The notes below the pieces were generated by a model, which was given only the letters and a program-made list of their open reading frames with translations, ran no database searches and had not been told where the DNA came from. Of a stretch of 64,000 bases of DNA, positions 11,401-26,400 are shown in pieces. Numbering within the stretch: the first letter of the stretch is position 1; each line of letters begins with the position of its first letter. This DNA is from Anodontia alba (Eukaryota > Mollusca > Bivalvia > Lucinida > Lucinidae): assembly GCA_964016985.1 (NCBI GenBank), contig OZ024825.1, positions 37,943,557-38,007,556 of the forward strand, given 5' to 3'. Both the position numbers and the translations under genes were made by a program.

Positions 11401-14400
11401 TTTTTTTTTATTTTTCAAAAAGTTTTCAAATCTGAAGGAAAGCATCACATTTTCACTTTAGGACAACTAAAATATCGAAATACACTCATTTGGATGAAAA
11501 ATTAGTCGAAGAGCGAAATGTGCAAAAAATGTCCCTAGGGCCGGGGTGGGGAAAAACTTCAATTTTTTTGATTTTTCAAAAAGTTTTCAAATCTGAAGGA
11601 AAGCATCATATTTTCACTTTAGGACAACTAAAATATCAAAATACACTCATTTGGATGAAAAAGGAGTCGAAGAGCGAAATGCGCAAAAAATGTCCCTAGG
11701 GCCGGGGTGGGGAAAAACTTCAATTTTTTTGATTTTTCAAAAAGTTTTCAAATCTGAAGGAAAGCATCATATTTTCACTTTAGGACAACTAAAATATCAA
11801 AATACTCTCATTTGGATGAAAAAGGAGTCGAAGAGCGAAATGCGCAGAAAATGTCCCTAGGGCCGTGGTGGGGAAAAACTTCAATTTTTTTGATTTTTCA
11901 AAAAGTTTTCAAATCTGAAGGAAAGCATCATATTTTCACTTTAAGACAACTAAAATATCAAAATACACTCATTTGGATGAAAAAGGAGTGGAAGAGCGAA
12001 ATGCGCAAAAAATGTCCTTAGGGCCGGGGTGGGGAAAAACTTCAATTTTTTTTGATTTTTCAAAAAGTTTTCAAATCTGAAGGAAAGCATCACATTTTCA
12101 CTTTAGGACAACTAAAATATCAAAATACACTCATTTGGATGAAAAAGGAGTCGAAGAGCGAAATGCGCAAAAAATGTCCCTAGTGCCGGGATGGGGAAAA
12201 ACTTCAATTTTTTTTTATTTTTCAAAAAGTTTTCAAATCTGAAGAAAAGCATCACATTTTCACTTTAGGACAACTAAAATATCGAAATACACTCATTTGG
12301 ATGAAAAATTAGTCGAAGAGCGAAATGCGCAAAAAATGTCCCTAGGGCCGGGGTGGGGAAAAACTTCAATTTTTTTGATTTTTCAAAAAGTTTTCAAATC
12401 TGAAGGAAAGCATCATATTTTCACTTTAGGACAACTAAAATATCAAAATACACTCATTTGGATGAAAAAGGAGTCGAAGAGCGAAATGCGCAAAAAATGT
12501 CCCTAGGGCCGGGGTGGGGAAAATCTTCAATTTTTTTGATTTTTCAAAAAGTTTTCAAATCTGAAGGAAAGCATCATATTTTCACTTTAGGACAACTAAA
12601 ATATCACAATACACTCATTTGGATGAAAAAGGAGTCGAAGAGCGAAATGCGCAAAAAATGTCCTTAGGACCGGGGTGGGGAAAAACTTCAATTTTTTTTT
12701 ATTTTTCAAAAAGTTTTCAAATCTGAAGGAAAGCATCACATTTTCACTTTAGGACAACTAAAATATCAAAATACACTCATTTGGATGAAAAAGGAGTCGA
12801 AGAGCGAAATGCGCAAAAAATGTCCCTAGTGCCGGGGTGGGGAAAAACTTCAATTTTTTTTTATTTTTCAAAAAGTTTTCAAATCTGAAGGAAAGCATCA
12901 CATTTTCACTTTAGGACAACTAAAATATCAAAATACACTCATTTGGATGAAAAAGGAGTCGAAGAGCGAAATGCGCAAAAAATGTCCCTAGGGCCGGGGT
13001 GGGGAAAAACTTCAATTTTTTTGATTTTTCAAAAAGTTTTCAAATCTGAAGGAAAGCATCATATTTTCACTTTAGGACAACTAAAATATCAAAATACACT
13101 CATTTGGATGAAAAAGGAGTCAAAGAGCGAAATGCGCAAAAAATGTCCCTAGGGCCGGGGTGGGGAAAAACTTCAATTTTTTTGATTTTTCAAAAAGTTT
13201 TCAAATCTGAAGGAAAGCATCATATTTTCACTTTAGGACAACTAAAATATCAAAATACACTCATTTGGATGAAAAAGGAGTCGAAGAGCAAAATGCGCAA
13301 AAAATGTCCTTAGGGCCGGGGTGGGGAAAAACTTCAATATTTTTTTATTTTTCAAAAAGTTTTCAAATCTGAAGGAAAGAATCACACTTTCACTTTAGGA
13401 CAACTAAAATATCGAAATACACTCATTTGGATGAAAAATTAGTCGAAGAGCGAAATGCGCAAAAAATGTCCCTAGGGCCGGGGTGGGGAAAAACTTCAAT
13501 TTTTTTGATTTTTCAAAAAGTTTTCAAATCTGAAGGAAAGCATATTTTCACTTTAGGACAACTAAAATATCAAAATACACTCATTTGGATGAAAAAGGAG
13601 TGGAAGAGCGAAATGCGCAAAAAATGTCCTTAGGGCCGGGGTGGGGAAAAACTTCAATTTTTTTGATTTTTCAAAAAGTTTTCAAATCTGAAGGAAAGCA
13701 TCATATTTTCACTTTAGGACAACTAAAATATCAAAATACACTCATTTGGATGAAAAAGGAGTCGAAGAGCGAAATGCGCAAAAAATGTCCTTAGGACCGG
13801 GGTGGGGAAAAACTTCAATTTTTTTTTATTTTTCAAAAAGTTTTCAAATCTGAAGGAAAGCATCACATTTTCACTTAAGGACAACTAAAATATCAAAATA
13901 CACTCATTTGGATGAAAAAGGAGACGAAGAGCGAAATGCGCAAAAAATATCCCTAGTGCCGGGGTGGGGAAAAACTTCAATTTGTTTTTATTTTTCAAAA
14001 AGTTTTCAAATCTGAAGGAAAGCATCACATTTTCACTTTAGGACAACTAAAATATCAAAATACACTCATTTGGATGAAAAAGGAGTCAAAGAGCGAAATG
14101 CGCAAAAAATGTCCCTAGGGCCGGGGTGGGGAAAAACTTCAATTTTTTTGATTTTTCAAAAAGTTTTCAAATCTGAAGGAAAGCATCATATTTTCACTTT
14201 AGGACAACTAAAATATCAAAATACACTCATTTGGATGAAAAAGGAGTCGAAGAGCAAAATGCGCAAAAAATGTCCTTAGGGCCGGGGTGGGGAAAAACTT
14301 CAATATTTTTTTATTTTTCAAAAAGTTTTCAAATCTGAAGGAAAGAATCACACTTTCACTTTAGGACAACTAAAATATCGAAATACACTCATTTGGATGA

Positions 14401-17400
14401 AAAATTAGTCGAAGAGCGAAATGCGCAAAAAATGTCCCTAGGGCCGGGGTGGGGAAAAACTTCAATTTTTTTGATTTTTCAAAAAGTTTTCAAATCTGAA
14501 GGAAAGCATCATATTTTCACTTTAGGACAACTAAAATATCAAAATACACTCATTTGGATGAAAAAGGAGTCGAAGAGCGAAATGCGCAAAAAATGTCCCT
14601 AGGGCCGGGGTGGGGAAAAACTTCAATTTTTTTGATTTTTCAAAAAGTTTTCAAATCTGAAGGAAAGCATCATATTTTCACTTTAGGACAACTAAAATAT
14701 CACAATACACTCATTTGGATGAAAAAGGAGTCGAAGAGCGAAATGCGCAAAAAATGTCCTTAGGACCGGGGTGGGGAAAAACTTCAATTTTTTTTTATTT
14801 TTCAAAAAGTTTTCAAATCTGAAGGAAAGCATCACATTTTCACTTAAGGACAACTAAAATATCAAAATACACTCATTTGGATGAAAAAGGAGACGAAGAG
14901 CGAAATGCGCAAAAAATGTCCCTAGTGCCGGGGTGGGGAAAAACTTCAATTTGTTTTTATTTTTCAAAAAGTTTTCAAATCTGAAGGAAAGCATCACATT
15001 TTCACTTTAGGACAACTAAAATATCAAAATACACTCATTTGGATGAAAAAGGAGTCAAAGAGCAAAATGCGCAAAAAATGTCCCTAGGGCCCGGGTGGGG
15101 AAAAACTTCAATTTTTTTTTGATTTTTCAAAAAGTTTTCAAATCTGAAGGAAAGCATCATATTTTCACTTTAGGACAACTAAAATATCAAAATACACTCA
15201 TTTGGATGAAAAAGGAGTCGAAGAGCGAAATGCGCAAAAAATGACCCTAGTGCCGGGATGGGGAAAAACTTCAATTTTTTTTGATTTTTCAAAAAGTTTT
15301 CAAATCTGAAGGAAAGCATCATATTTTCACTTTAGGACAACTAAAATATCGAAATACACTCATTTGGATGAAAAAGGAGTCGAAGAGCGAAATGCGCAAA
15401 AAATGTCCCTAGGGCCGGGGTGGGGAAAAACTTCAATTTTTTTGATTTTTCAAAAAGTTTTCAAATCTGAAGGAAAGCATCATATTTTCACTTTAGGACA
15501 ACTAAAATATCAAAATACACTCATTTGGATGAAAAAGGAGTGAAAGAGCGAAATGCGCAAAAAATGTCCCTAGGGCCGGGGTGGGGAAAAACTTCAATTT
15601 TTTTTTATTTTTCAAAAAGTTTTCAAATCTGAAGGAAAGCATCATATTTTCACTTTAGGACAACTAAAATATCAAAATACACTCATTTGGATGAAAAAGG
15701 AGTCGAAGAGCGAAATGCGCAAAAAATGTCCCTAGGGCCGGGGTGGGGAAAAACTTCAATTTTTTTGATTTTTCAAAAAGTTTTCAAATCTGAAGGAAAG
15801 CATCATATTTTCACTTTAGGACAACTAAAATATCAAAATACTCTCATTTGGATGAAAAAGGAGTCGAAGAGCGAAATGCGCAAAAAATGTCCCTAGGGCC
15901 GTGGTGGGGAAAAACTTCAATTTTTTTGATTTTTCAAAAAGTTTTCAAATCTGAAGGAAAGCATCATATTTTCACTTTAAGACAACTAAAATATCAAAAT
16001 ACACTCATTTGGATGAAAAAGGAGTGGAAGAGCGAAATGCGCAAAAAATGTCCTTAGGGCCGGGGTGGGGAAAAACTTCAATTTTTTTTGATTTTTCAAA
16101 AAGTTTTCAAATCTGAAGGAAAGCATCACATTTTCACTTTAGGACAACTAAAATATCAAAATACACTCATTTGGATGAAAAAGGAGTCGATAGCGAAATG
16201 CGCAAAAAATGTCCCTAGGGCCGGGTGGGGAAAAACTTCAATTTTTTTTTATTTTTCAAAAAGTTTTCAAATCTGAAGGAAAGCATCATATTTTCACTTT
16301 AGGACAACTAAAATATCGAAATACACTCATTTGGATGAAAAAGGAGTCGAAGAGCGAAATGCGCAAAAAATGTCCCTAGGGCCGGGGTGGGGAAAAACTT
16401 CAATTTTTTTGATTTTTCAAAAAGTTTTCAAATCTGAAGGAAAGCATCATATTTTCACTTTAGGACAACTAAAATATCAAAATACACTCATTTGGATGAA
16501 AAAGGAGTCAAAGAGCGAAATGCGCAAAAAATGTCCCTAGGGCCGGGGTGGGGAAAAACTTCAATTTTTTTGATTTTTCAAAAAGTTTTCAAATCTGAAG
16601 GAAAGCATCATATTTTCACTTTAGGACAACTAAAATATCAAAATACACTCATTTGGATGAAAAAGGAGTCAAAGAGCGAAATGCGCAAAAAATGTCCCTA
16701 GGGCCGGGGTGGGGAAAAACTTCAATTTTTTTGATTTTTCAAAAAGTTTTCAAATCTGAAGGAAAGCATCATATTTTCACTTTAGGACAACTAAAATATC
16801 AAAATACACTCATTTGGATGAAAAAGGAGTCGAAGAGCGAAATGCGCAAAAAATGTCCTTAGGGCCGGGGTGGGGAAAAACTTCAATTTTTTTTGATTTT
16901 TCAAAAAGTTTTCAAATCTGAAGGAAAGCATCACATTTTCACTTTAGGACAACTAAAATATCAAAATACACTCATTTGGATGAAAAAGGAGTCGAAGAGC
17001 GAAATGCGCAAAAAATGTCCCTAGTGCCGGGATGGGGAAAAACTTCAATTTTTTTTTATTTTTCATAAAGTTTTCAAATCTGAAGGAAGCATCACATTTT
17101 CACTTTAGGACAACTAAAATATCGAAATACACTCATTTGGATGAAAAATTAGTCGAAGAGCGAAATGCGCAAAAAATGTCCCTAGGGCCGGGGTGGGGAA
17201 AAACTTCAATTTTTTTGATTTTTCAAAAAGTTTTCAAATCTGAAGGAAAGCATCATATTTTCACTTTAGGACAACTAAAATATCAAAATACACTCATTTG
17301 GATGAAAAAGGAGTCGAAGAGCGAAATGCGCAAAAAATGTCCCTAGGGCCGGGGTGGGGAAAAACTTCAATTTTTTTGATTTTTCAAAAAGTTTTCAAAT

Positions 17401-20400
17401 CTGAAGGAAAGCATCATATTTTCACTTTAGGACAACTAAAATATCAAAATACACTCATTTGGATGAAAAAGGAGTCGAAGAGCGAAATGCGCAAAAAATG
17501 TCCTTTGGACCGGGGTGGGGAAAAACTTCAATTTTTTTTTATTTTTCAAAAAGTTTTCAAATCTGAAGGAAAGCATCACATTTTCACTTTAGGACAACTA
17601 AAATATCAAAATACACTCATTTGGATGAAAAAGGAGACGAAGAGCGAAATGCGCAAAAAATATCCCTAGTGCCGGGGTGGGGAAAAACTTCAATTTGTTT
17701 TTATTTTTCAAAAAGTTTTCAAATCTGAAGGAAAGCATCACATTTTCACTTTAGGACAACTAAAATATCAAAATACACTCATTTGGATGAAAAAGGAGTC
17801 AAAGAGCGAAATGCGCAAAAAATGTCCCTAGGGCCGGGGTGGGGAAAAACTTCAATTTTTTTGATTTTTCAAAAAGTTTTCAAATCTGAAGGAAAGCATC
17901 ATATTTTCACTTTAGGACAACTAAAATATCAAAATACACTCATTTGGATGAAAAAGGAGTCGAAGAGCAAAATGCGCAAAAAATGTCCTTAGGGCCGGGG
18001 TGGGGAAAAACTTCAATATTTTTTTATTTTTCAAAAAGTTTTCAAATCTGAAGGAAAGAATCACACTTTCACTTTAGGACAACTAAAATATCGAAATACA
18101 CTCATTTGGATGAAAAATTAGTCGAAGAGCGAAATGCGCAAAAAATGTCCCTAGGGCCGGGGTGGGGAAAAACTTCAATTTTTTTGATTTTTCAAAAAGT
18201 TTTCAAATCTGAAGGAAAGCATCATATTTTCACTTTAGGACAACTAAAATATCAAAATACACTCATTTGGATGAAAAAGGAGTCGAAGAGCGAAATGCGC
18301 AAAAAATGTCCCTAGGGCCGGGGTGGGGAAAAACTTCAATTTTTTTTGATTTTTCAAAAAGTTTTCAAATCTGAAGGAAAGCATCACATTTTCACTTTAG
18401 GACAACTAAAATATCAAAATACACTCATTTGGATGAAAAAGGAGTCGAAGAGCGAAATGCGCAAAAAATGTCCCTAGTGCCGGGATGGGGAAAAACTTCA
18501 ATTTTTTTTTATTTTTCAAAAAGTTTTCAAATCTGAAGGAAAGCATCACATTTTCACTTTAGGACAACTAAAATATCGAAATACACTCATTTGGATGAAA
18601 AAGGAGTCGAAGAGCGAAATGCGCAAAAAATGTCCCTAGGGCCGGGGTGGGGAAAAACTTCAATTTTTTTGATTTTTCAAAAAGTTTTCAAATCTGAAGG
18701 AAAGCATCATATTTTCACTTTAGGACAACTAAAATATCACAATACACTCATTTGGATGAAAGAGGAGTCGAAGAGCGAAATGCGCAAAAAATGTCCTTAG
18801 GACCGGGGTGGGGAAAAACTTCAATTTTTTTTTATTTTTCAAAAAGTTTTCAAATCTGAAGGAAAGCATCACATTTTCACTTAAGGACAACTAAAATATC
18901 AAAATACACTCATTTGGATGAAAAAGGAGACGAAGAGCGAAATGCGCAAAAAATGTCCCTAGTGCCGGGGTGGGGAAAAACTTCAATTTGTTTTTATTTT
19001 TCAAAAAGTTTTCAAATCTGAAGGAAAGCATCACATTTTCACTTTAGGACAACTAAAATATCAAAATACACTCATTTGGATGAAAAAGGAGTCAAAGAGC
19101 GAAATGCGCAAAAAATGTCCCTAGGGCCCGGGTGGGGAAAAACTTCAATTTTTTTTTGATTTTTCAAAAAGTTTTCAAATCTGAAGGAAAGCATCATATT
19201 TTCACTTTAGGACAACTAAAATATCAAAATACACTCATTTGGATGAAAAAGGAGTCGAAGAGCGAAATGCGCAAAAAATGTCCCTAGTGCCGGGATGGGG
19301 AAAAACTTCAATTTTTTTTTATTTTTCAAAAAGTTTTCAAATCTGAAGGAAAGCATCATATTTTCACTTTAGGACAACTAAAATATCGAAATACACTCAT
19401 TTGGATGAAAAAGGAGTCGAAGAGCGAAATGCGCAAAAAATGTCCCTAGGGCCGGGGTGGGGAAAAACTTCAATTTTTTTGATTTTTCAAAAAGTTTTCA
19501 AATCTGAAGGAAAGCATCATATTTTCACTTTAGGACAACTAAAATATCAAAATACACTCATTTGGATGAAAAAGGAGTCGAAGAGCGAAATGCGCAAAAA
19601 ATGTCCCTAGGGCCGGGGTGGGGAAAAACTTCAATTTTTTTTTATTTTTCAAAAAGTTTTCAAATCTGAAGGAAAGCATCATATTTTCACTTTAGGACAA
19701 CTAAAATATCAAATTACACTCATTTGGATGAAAAAGGAGTCGAAGAGCGAAATGCGCAAAAAATGTCCTTAGGGCCGGGGTGGGGAAAAACTTCAATTTT
19801 TTTTGATTTTTCAAAAAGTTTTCAAATCTGAAGGAAAGCATCACATTTTCACTTTAGGACAACTAAAATATCAAAATACACTCATTTGGATGAAAAAGGA
19901 GTCGAAGAGCGAAATGCGCAAAAAATGTCCCTAGTGCCGGGATGGGGAAAAACTTCAATTTTTTTTGATTTTTCAAAAAGTTTTCAAATCTGAAGGAAAG
20001 CATCACATTTTCACTTTAGGACAACTAAAATATCGAAATACACTCATTTGGATGAAAAATTAGTCGAAGAGCGAAATGCGCAAAAAATGTCCCTAGGGCC
20101 GGGGTGGGGAAAAACTTCAATTTTTTTGATTTTTCAAAAAGTTTTCAAATCTGAAGGAAAGCATCATATTTTCACTTTAGGACAACTAAAATATCAAAAT
20201 ACACTCATTTGGATGAAAAAGGAGTCGAAGAGCGAAATGCGCAAAAAATGTCCCTAGGGCCGGGGTGGGGAAAAATTTCAATTTTTTTGATTTTTCAAAA
20301 AGTTTTCAAATCTGAAGGAAAGCATCATATTTTCACTTTAGGACAACTAAAATATCAAAATACACTCATTTGGATGAAAAAGGAGTCGAAGAGCGAAATG

Positions 20401-23400
20401 CGCAAAAAATGTCCTTAGGGCCGGGGTGGGGAAAAACTTCAATTTTTTTTTATTTTTCAAAAAGTTTTCAAATCTGAAGGAAAGCATCATATTTTCACTT
20501 TAGGACAACTAAAATATCAAAATACACTCATTTGGATGAAAAAGGAGTCGAAGAGCGAAATGCGCAAAAAATGTCCCTAGGGCCGGGTGGGGAAAAACTT
20601 CAATTTTTTTTTATTTTTCAAAAAGTTTTCAAATCTGAAGGAAAGCATCATATTTTCACTTTAGGACAACTAAAATATCGAAATACACTCATTTGGATGA
20701 AAAAGGAGTCGAAGAGCGAAATGCGCAAAAAATGTCCCTAGGGCCGGGGTGGGGAAAAACTTCAATTTTTTTGATTTTTCAAAAAGTTTTCAAATCTGAA
20801 GGAAAGCATCATATTTTCACTTTAGGACAACTAAAATATCAAAATACACTCATTTGGATGAAAAAGGAGTCGAAGAGCAAAATGCGCAAAAAATGTCCTT
20901 AGGACCGGGGTGGGGAAAAACTTCAATTTTTTTTTATTTTTCAAAAAGTTTTCAAATCTGAAGGAAAGCATCACATTTTCACTTTAGGACAACTAAAATA
21001 TCAAAATACACTCATTTGGATGAAAAAGGAGTCGAAGAGCGAAATGCGCAAAAAATGTCCCTAGTGCCGGGGTGCGGAAAAACTTCAATTTTTTTTTATT
21101 TTTCAAAAAGTTTTCAAATCTGAAGGAAAGCATCATATTTTCACTTTAGGACAACTAAAATATCAAAATACACTCATTTGGATGAAAAAGGAGTCGAAGA
21201 GCGAAATGCGCAAAAAATGTCCCTAGGGCCGGGTGGGGAAAAACTTCAATTTTTTTTTATTTTTCAAAAAGTTTTCAAATCTGAAGGAAAGCATCATATT
21301 TTCACTTTAGGACAACTAAAATATCGAAATACACTCATTTGGATGAAAAAGGAGTCGAAGAGCGAAATGCGCAAAAAATGTCCCTAGGGCCGGGGTGGGG
21401 AAAAACTTCAATTTTTTTGATTTTTCAAAAAGTTTTCAAATCTGAAGGAAAGCATCATATTTTCACTTTAGGACAACTAAAATATCAAAATACACTCATT
21501 TGGATGAAAAAGGAGTCAAAGAGCGAAATGCGCAAAAAATGTCCCTAGGGCCGGGGTGGGGAAAAACTTCAATTTTTTTGATTTTTCAAAAAGTTTTCAA
21601 ATCTGAAGGAAAGCATCATATTTTCACTTTAGGACAACTAAAATATCAAAATACACTCATTTGGATGAAAAAGGAGTCAAAGAGCGAAATGCGCAAAAAA
21701 TGTCCCTAGGGCCGGGGTGGGGAAAAACTTCAATTTTTTTGATTTTTCAAAAAGTTTTCAAATCTGAAGGAAAGCATCATATTTTCACTTTAGGACAACT
21801 AAAATATCAAAATACACTCATTTGGATGAAAAAGGAGTCGAAGAGCGAAATGCGCAAAAAATGTCCTTAGGGCCGGGGTGGGGAAAAACTTCAATTTTTT
21901 TTGATTTTTCAAAAAGTTTTCAAATCTGAAGGAAAGCATCACATTTTCACTTTAGGACAACTAAAATATCAAAATACACTCATTTGGATGAAAAAGGAGT
22001 CGATAGCGAAATGCGCAAAAAATGTCCCTAGGGCCGGGTGGGGAAAAACTTCAATTTTTTTTTATTTTTCAAAAAGTTTTCAAATCTGAAGGAAAGCATC
22101 ATATTTTCACTTTAGGACAACTAAAATATCGAAATACACTCATTTGGATGAAAAAGGAGTCGAAGAGCGAAATGCGCAAAAAATGTCCCTAGGGCCGGGG
22201 TGGGGAAAAACTTCAATTTTTTTGATTTTTCAAAAAGTTTTCAAATCTGAAGGAAAGCATCATATTTTCACTTTAGGACAACTAAAATATCAAAATACAC
22301 TCATTTGGATGAAAAAGGAGTCAAAGAGCGAAATGCGCAAAAAATGTCCCTAGGGCCGGGGTGGGGAAAAACTTCAATTTTTTTGATTTTTCAAAAAGTT
22401 TTCAAATCTGAAGGAAAGCATCATATTTTCACTTTAGGACAACTAAAATATCAAAATACACTCATTTGGATGAAAAAGGAGTCAAAGAGCGAAATGCGCA
22501 AAAAATGTCCCTAGGGCCGGGGTGGGGAAAAACTTCAATTTTTTTGATTTTTCAAAAAGTTTTCAAATCTGAAGGAAAGCATCATATTTTCACTTTAGGA
22601 CAACTAAAATATCAAAATACACTCATTTGGATGAAAAAGGAGTCGAAGAGCGAAATGCGCAAAAAATGTCCTTAGGGCCGGGGTGGGGAAAAACTTCAAT
22701 TTTTTTTGATTTTTCAAAAAGCTTTCAAATCTGAAGGAAAGCATCACATTTTCACTTTAGGACAACTAAAATATCAAAATACACTCATTTGGATGAAAAA
22801 GGAGTCGAAGAGCGAAATGCGCAAAAAATGTCCCTAGTGCCGGGATGGGGAAAAACTTCAATTTTTTTTTATTTTTCATAAAGTTTTCAAATCTGAAGGA
22901 AGCATCACATTTTCACTTTAGGACAACTAAAATATCGAAATACACTCATTTGGATGAAAAATTAGTCGAAGAGCGAAATGCGCAAAAAATGTCCCTAGGG
23001 CCGGGGTGGGGAAAAACTTCAATTTTTTTGATTTTTCAAAAAGTTTTCAAATCTGAAGGAAAGCATCATATTTTCACTTTAGGACAACTAAAATATCAAA
23101 ATACACTCATTTGGATGAAAAAGGAGTCGAAGAGCGAAATGCGCAAAAAATGTCCCTAGGGCCGGGGTGGGGAAAAACTTCAATTTTTTTGATTTTTCAA
23201 AAAGTTTTCAAATCTGAAGGAAAGCATCATATTTTCACTTTAGGACAACTAAAATATCAAAATACACTCATTTGGATGAAAAAGGAGTCGAAGAGCGAAA
23301 TGCGCAAAAAATGTCCTTTGGACCGGGGTGGGGAAAAACTTCAATTTTTTTTTATTTTTCAAAAAGTTTTCAAATCTGAAGGAAAGCATCACATTTTCAC

Positions 23401-26400
23401 TTTAGGACAACTAAAATATCAAAATACACTCATTTGGATGAAAAAGGAGTCGAAGAGCGAAATGCGCAAAAAATGTCCCTAGTGCCGGGGTGCGGAAAAA
23501 CTTCAATTTTTTTTTATTTTTCAAAAAGTTTTCAAATCTGAAGGAAAGCATCACATTTTCACTTTAGGACAACTAAAATATCAAAATACACTCATTTGGA
23601 TGAAAAAGGAGTCGAAGAGCGAAATGCGCAAAAAATGTCCCTAGGGCCGGGGTGGGGAAAAACTTCAATTTTTTTTTGATTTTTCAAAAAAGTTTTCAAA
23701 TCTGAAGGAAAGCATCATATTTTCACTTTAGGACAACTAAAATATCAAAATACACTCATTTGGATGAAAAAGGAGTCGAAGAGCGAAATGCGCAAAAAAT
23801 GTCCCTAGGGCCGGGTGGGGAAAAACTTCAATTTTTTTTTATTTTTCAAAAAGTTTTCAAATCTGAAGGAAAGCATCATATTTTCACTTTAGGACAACTA
23901 AAATATCGAAATACACTCATTTGGATGAAAAAGGAGTCGAAGAGCGAAATGCGCAAAAAATGTCCCTAGGGCCGGGGTGGGGAAAAACTTCAATTTTTTT
24001 GATTTTTCAAAAAGTTTTCAAATCTGAAGGAAAGCATCATCACTTTAGGACAACTAAAATATCAAAATACACTCATTTGGATGAAAAAGGAGTCAAAGAG
24101 CGAAATGCGCAAAAAATGTCCCTAGGGCCGGGGTGGGGAAAAACTTCAATTTTTTTGATTTTTCAAAAAGTTTTCAAATCTGAAGGAAAGCATCATATTT
24201 TCACTTTAGGACAACTAAAATATCAAAATACACTCATTTGGATGAAAAAGGAGTCAAAGAGCGAAATGCGCAAAAAATGTCCCTAGGGCCGGGGTGGGGA
24301 AAAACTTCAATTTTTTTGATTTTTCAAAAAGTTTTCAAATCTGAAGGAAAGCATCATATTTTCACTTTAGGACAACTAAAATATCAAAATACACTCATTT
24401 GGATGAAAAAGGAGTCGAAGAGCGAAATGCGCAAAAAATGTCCTTAGGGCCGGGGTGGGGAAAAACTTCAATTTTTTTTTATTTTTCAAAAAGTTTTCAA
24501 ATCTGAAGGAAAGCATCACATTTTCACTTTAGGACAACTAAAATATCAAAATACACTCATTTGGATGAAAAAGGAGTCGAAGAGCGAAATGCGCAAAAAA
24601 TGTCCCTAGTGCCGGGATGGGGAAAAACTTCAATTTTTTTTTATTTTTCATAAAGTTTTCAAATCTGAAGGAAGCATCACATTTTCACTTTAGGACAACT
24701 AAAATATCGAAATACACTCATTTGGATGAAAAATTAGTCGAAGAGCGAAATGCGCAAAAAATGTCCCTAGGGCCGGGGTGGGGAAAAACTTCAATTTTTT
24801 TGATTTTTCAAAAAGTTTTCAAATCTGAAGGAAAGCATCATATTTTCACTTTAGGACAACTAAAATATCAAAATACACTCATTTGGATGAAAAAGGAGTC
24901 GAAGAGCGAAATGCGCAAAAAATGTCCCTAGGGCCGGGGTGGGGAAAAACTTCAATTTTTTTGATTTTTCAAAAAGTTTTCAAATCTGAAGGAAAGCATC
25001 ATATTTTCACTTTAGGACAACTAAAATATCAAAATACACTCATTTGGATGAAAAAGGAGTCGAAGAGCGAAATGCGCAAAAAATGTCCCTAGGGCCGTGG
25101 TGGGGAAAAACTTCAATTTTTTTGATTTTTCAAAAAGTTTTCAAATCTGAAGGAAAGCATCATATTTTCACTTTAGGACAACTAAAATATCAAAATACAC
25201 TCATTTGGATGAAAAAGGAGTCGAAGAGCGAAATGCGCAAAAAATGTCCTTAGGGCCGGGGTGGGGAAAAACTTCAATTTTTTTTTATTTTTCAAAAAGT
25301 TTTCAAATCTGAAGGAAAGCATCACATTTTCACTTTAGGACAACTAAAATATCAAAATACACTCATTTGGATGAAAAAGGAGTCGAAGAGCGAAATGCGC
25401 AAAAAATGTCCCTAGTGCCGGGATGGGGAAAAACTTCAATTTTTTTTTATTTTTCAAAAAGTTTTCAAATCTGAAGGAAAGCATCACATTTTCACTTTAG
25501 GACAACTAAAATATCGAAATACACTCATTTGGATGAAAAATTAGTCGAAGAGCGAAATGCGCAAAAAATGTCCCTAGGGCCGGGGTGGGGAAAAACTTCA
25601 ATTTTTTTGATTTTTCAAAAAGTTTTCAAATCTGAAGGAAAGCATCATATTTTTACTTTAGGACTACTAAAATATCAAAATACACTCATTTGGATGAAAA
25701 AGGAGTCGAAGAGCGAAATGCGCAAAAAATGTCCCTAGGGCCGGGGTGGGGAAAAACTTCAATTTTTTTGATTTTTCAAAAAGTTTTCAAATCTGAAGGA
25801 AAGCATCATATTTTCACTTTAGGACAACTAAAATATCAAAATACACTCATTTGGATGAAAAAGGAGTCGAAGAGCGAAATGCGCAAAAAATGTCCTTAGG
25901 ACCGGGGTGGGGAAAAACTTCAATTTTTTTTTATTTTTCAAAAAGTTTTCAAATCTGAAGGAAAGCATCACATTTTCACTTTAGGACAACTAAAATATCA
26001 AAATACACTCATTTGGATGAAAAAGGAGTCGAAGAGCGAAATGCGCAAAAAATGTCCCTAGTGCCGGGGTGCGGAAAAACTTCAATTTTTTTTTATTTTT
26101 CAAAAAGTTTTCAAATCTGAAGGAAAGCATCACATTTTCACTTTAGGACAACTAAAATATCAAAATACACTCATTTGGATGAAAAAGGAGTCGAAGAGCG
26201 AAATGCGCAAAAAATGTCCCTAGGGCCGGGGTGGGGAAAAACTTCAATTTTTTTTTGATTTTTCAAAAAAGTTTTCAAATCTGAAGGAAAGCATCATATT
26301 TTCACTTTAGGACAACTAAAATATCAAAATACACTCATTTGGATGAAAAAGGAGTCGAAGAGCGAAATGCGCAAAAAATGTCCCTAGGGCCGGGTGGGGA

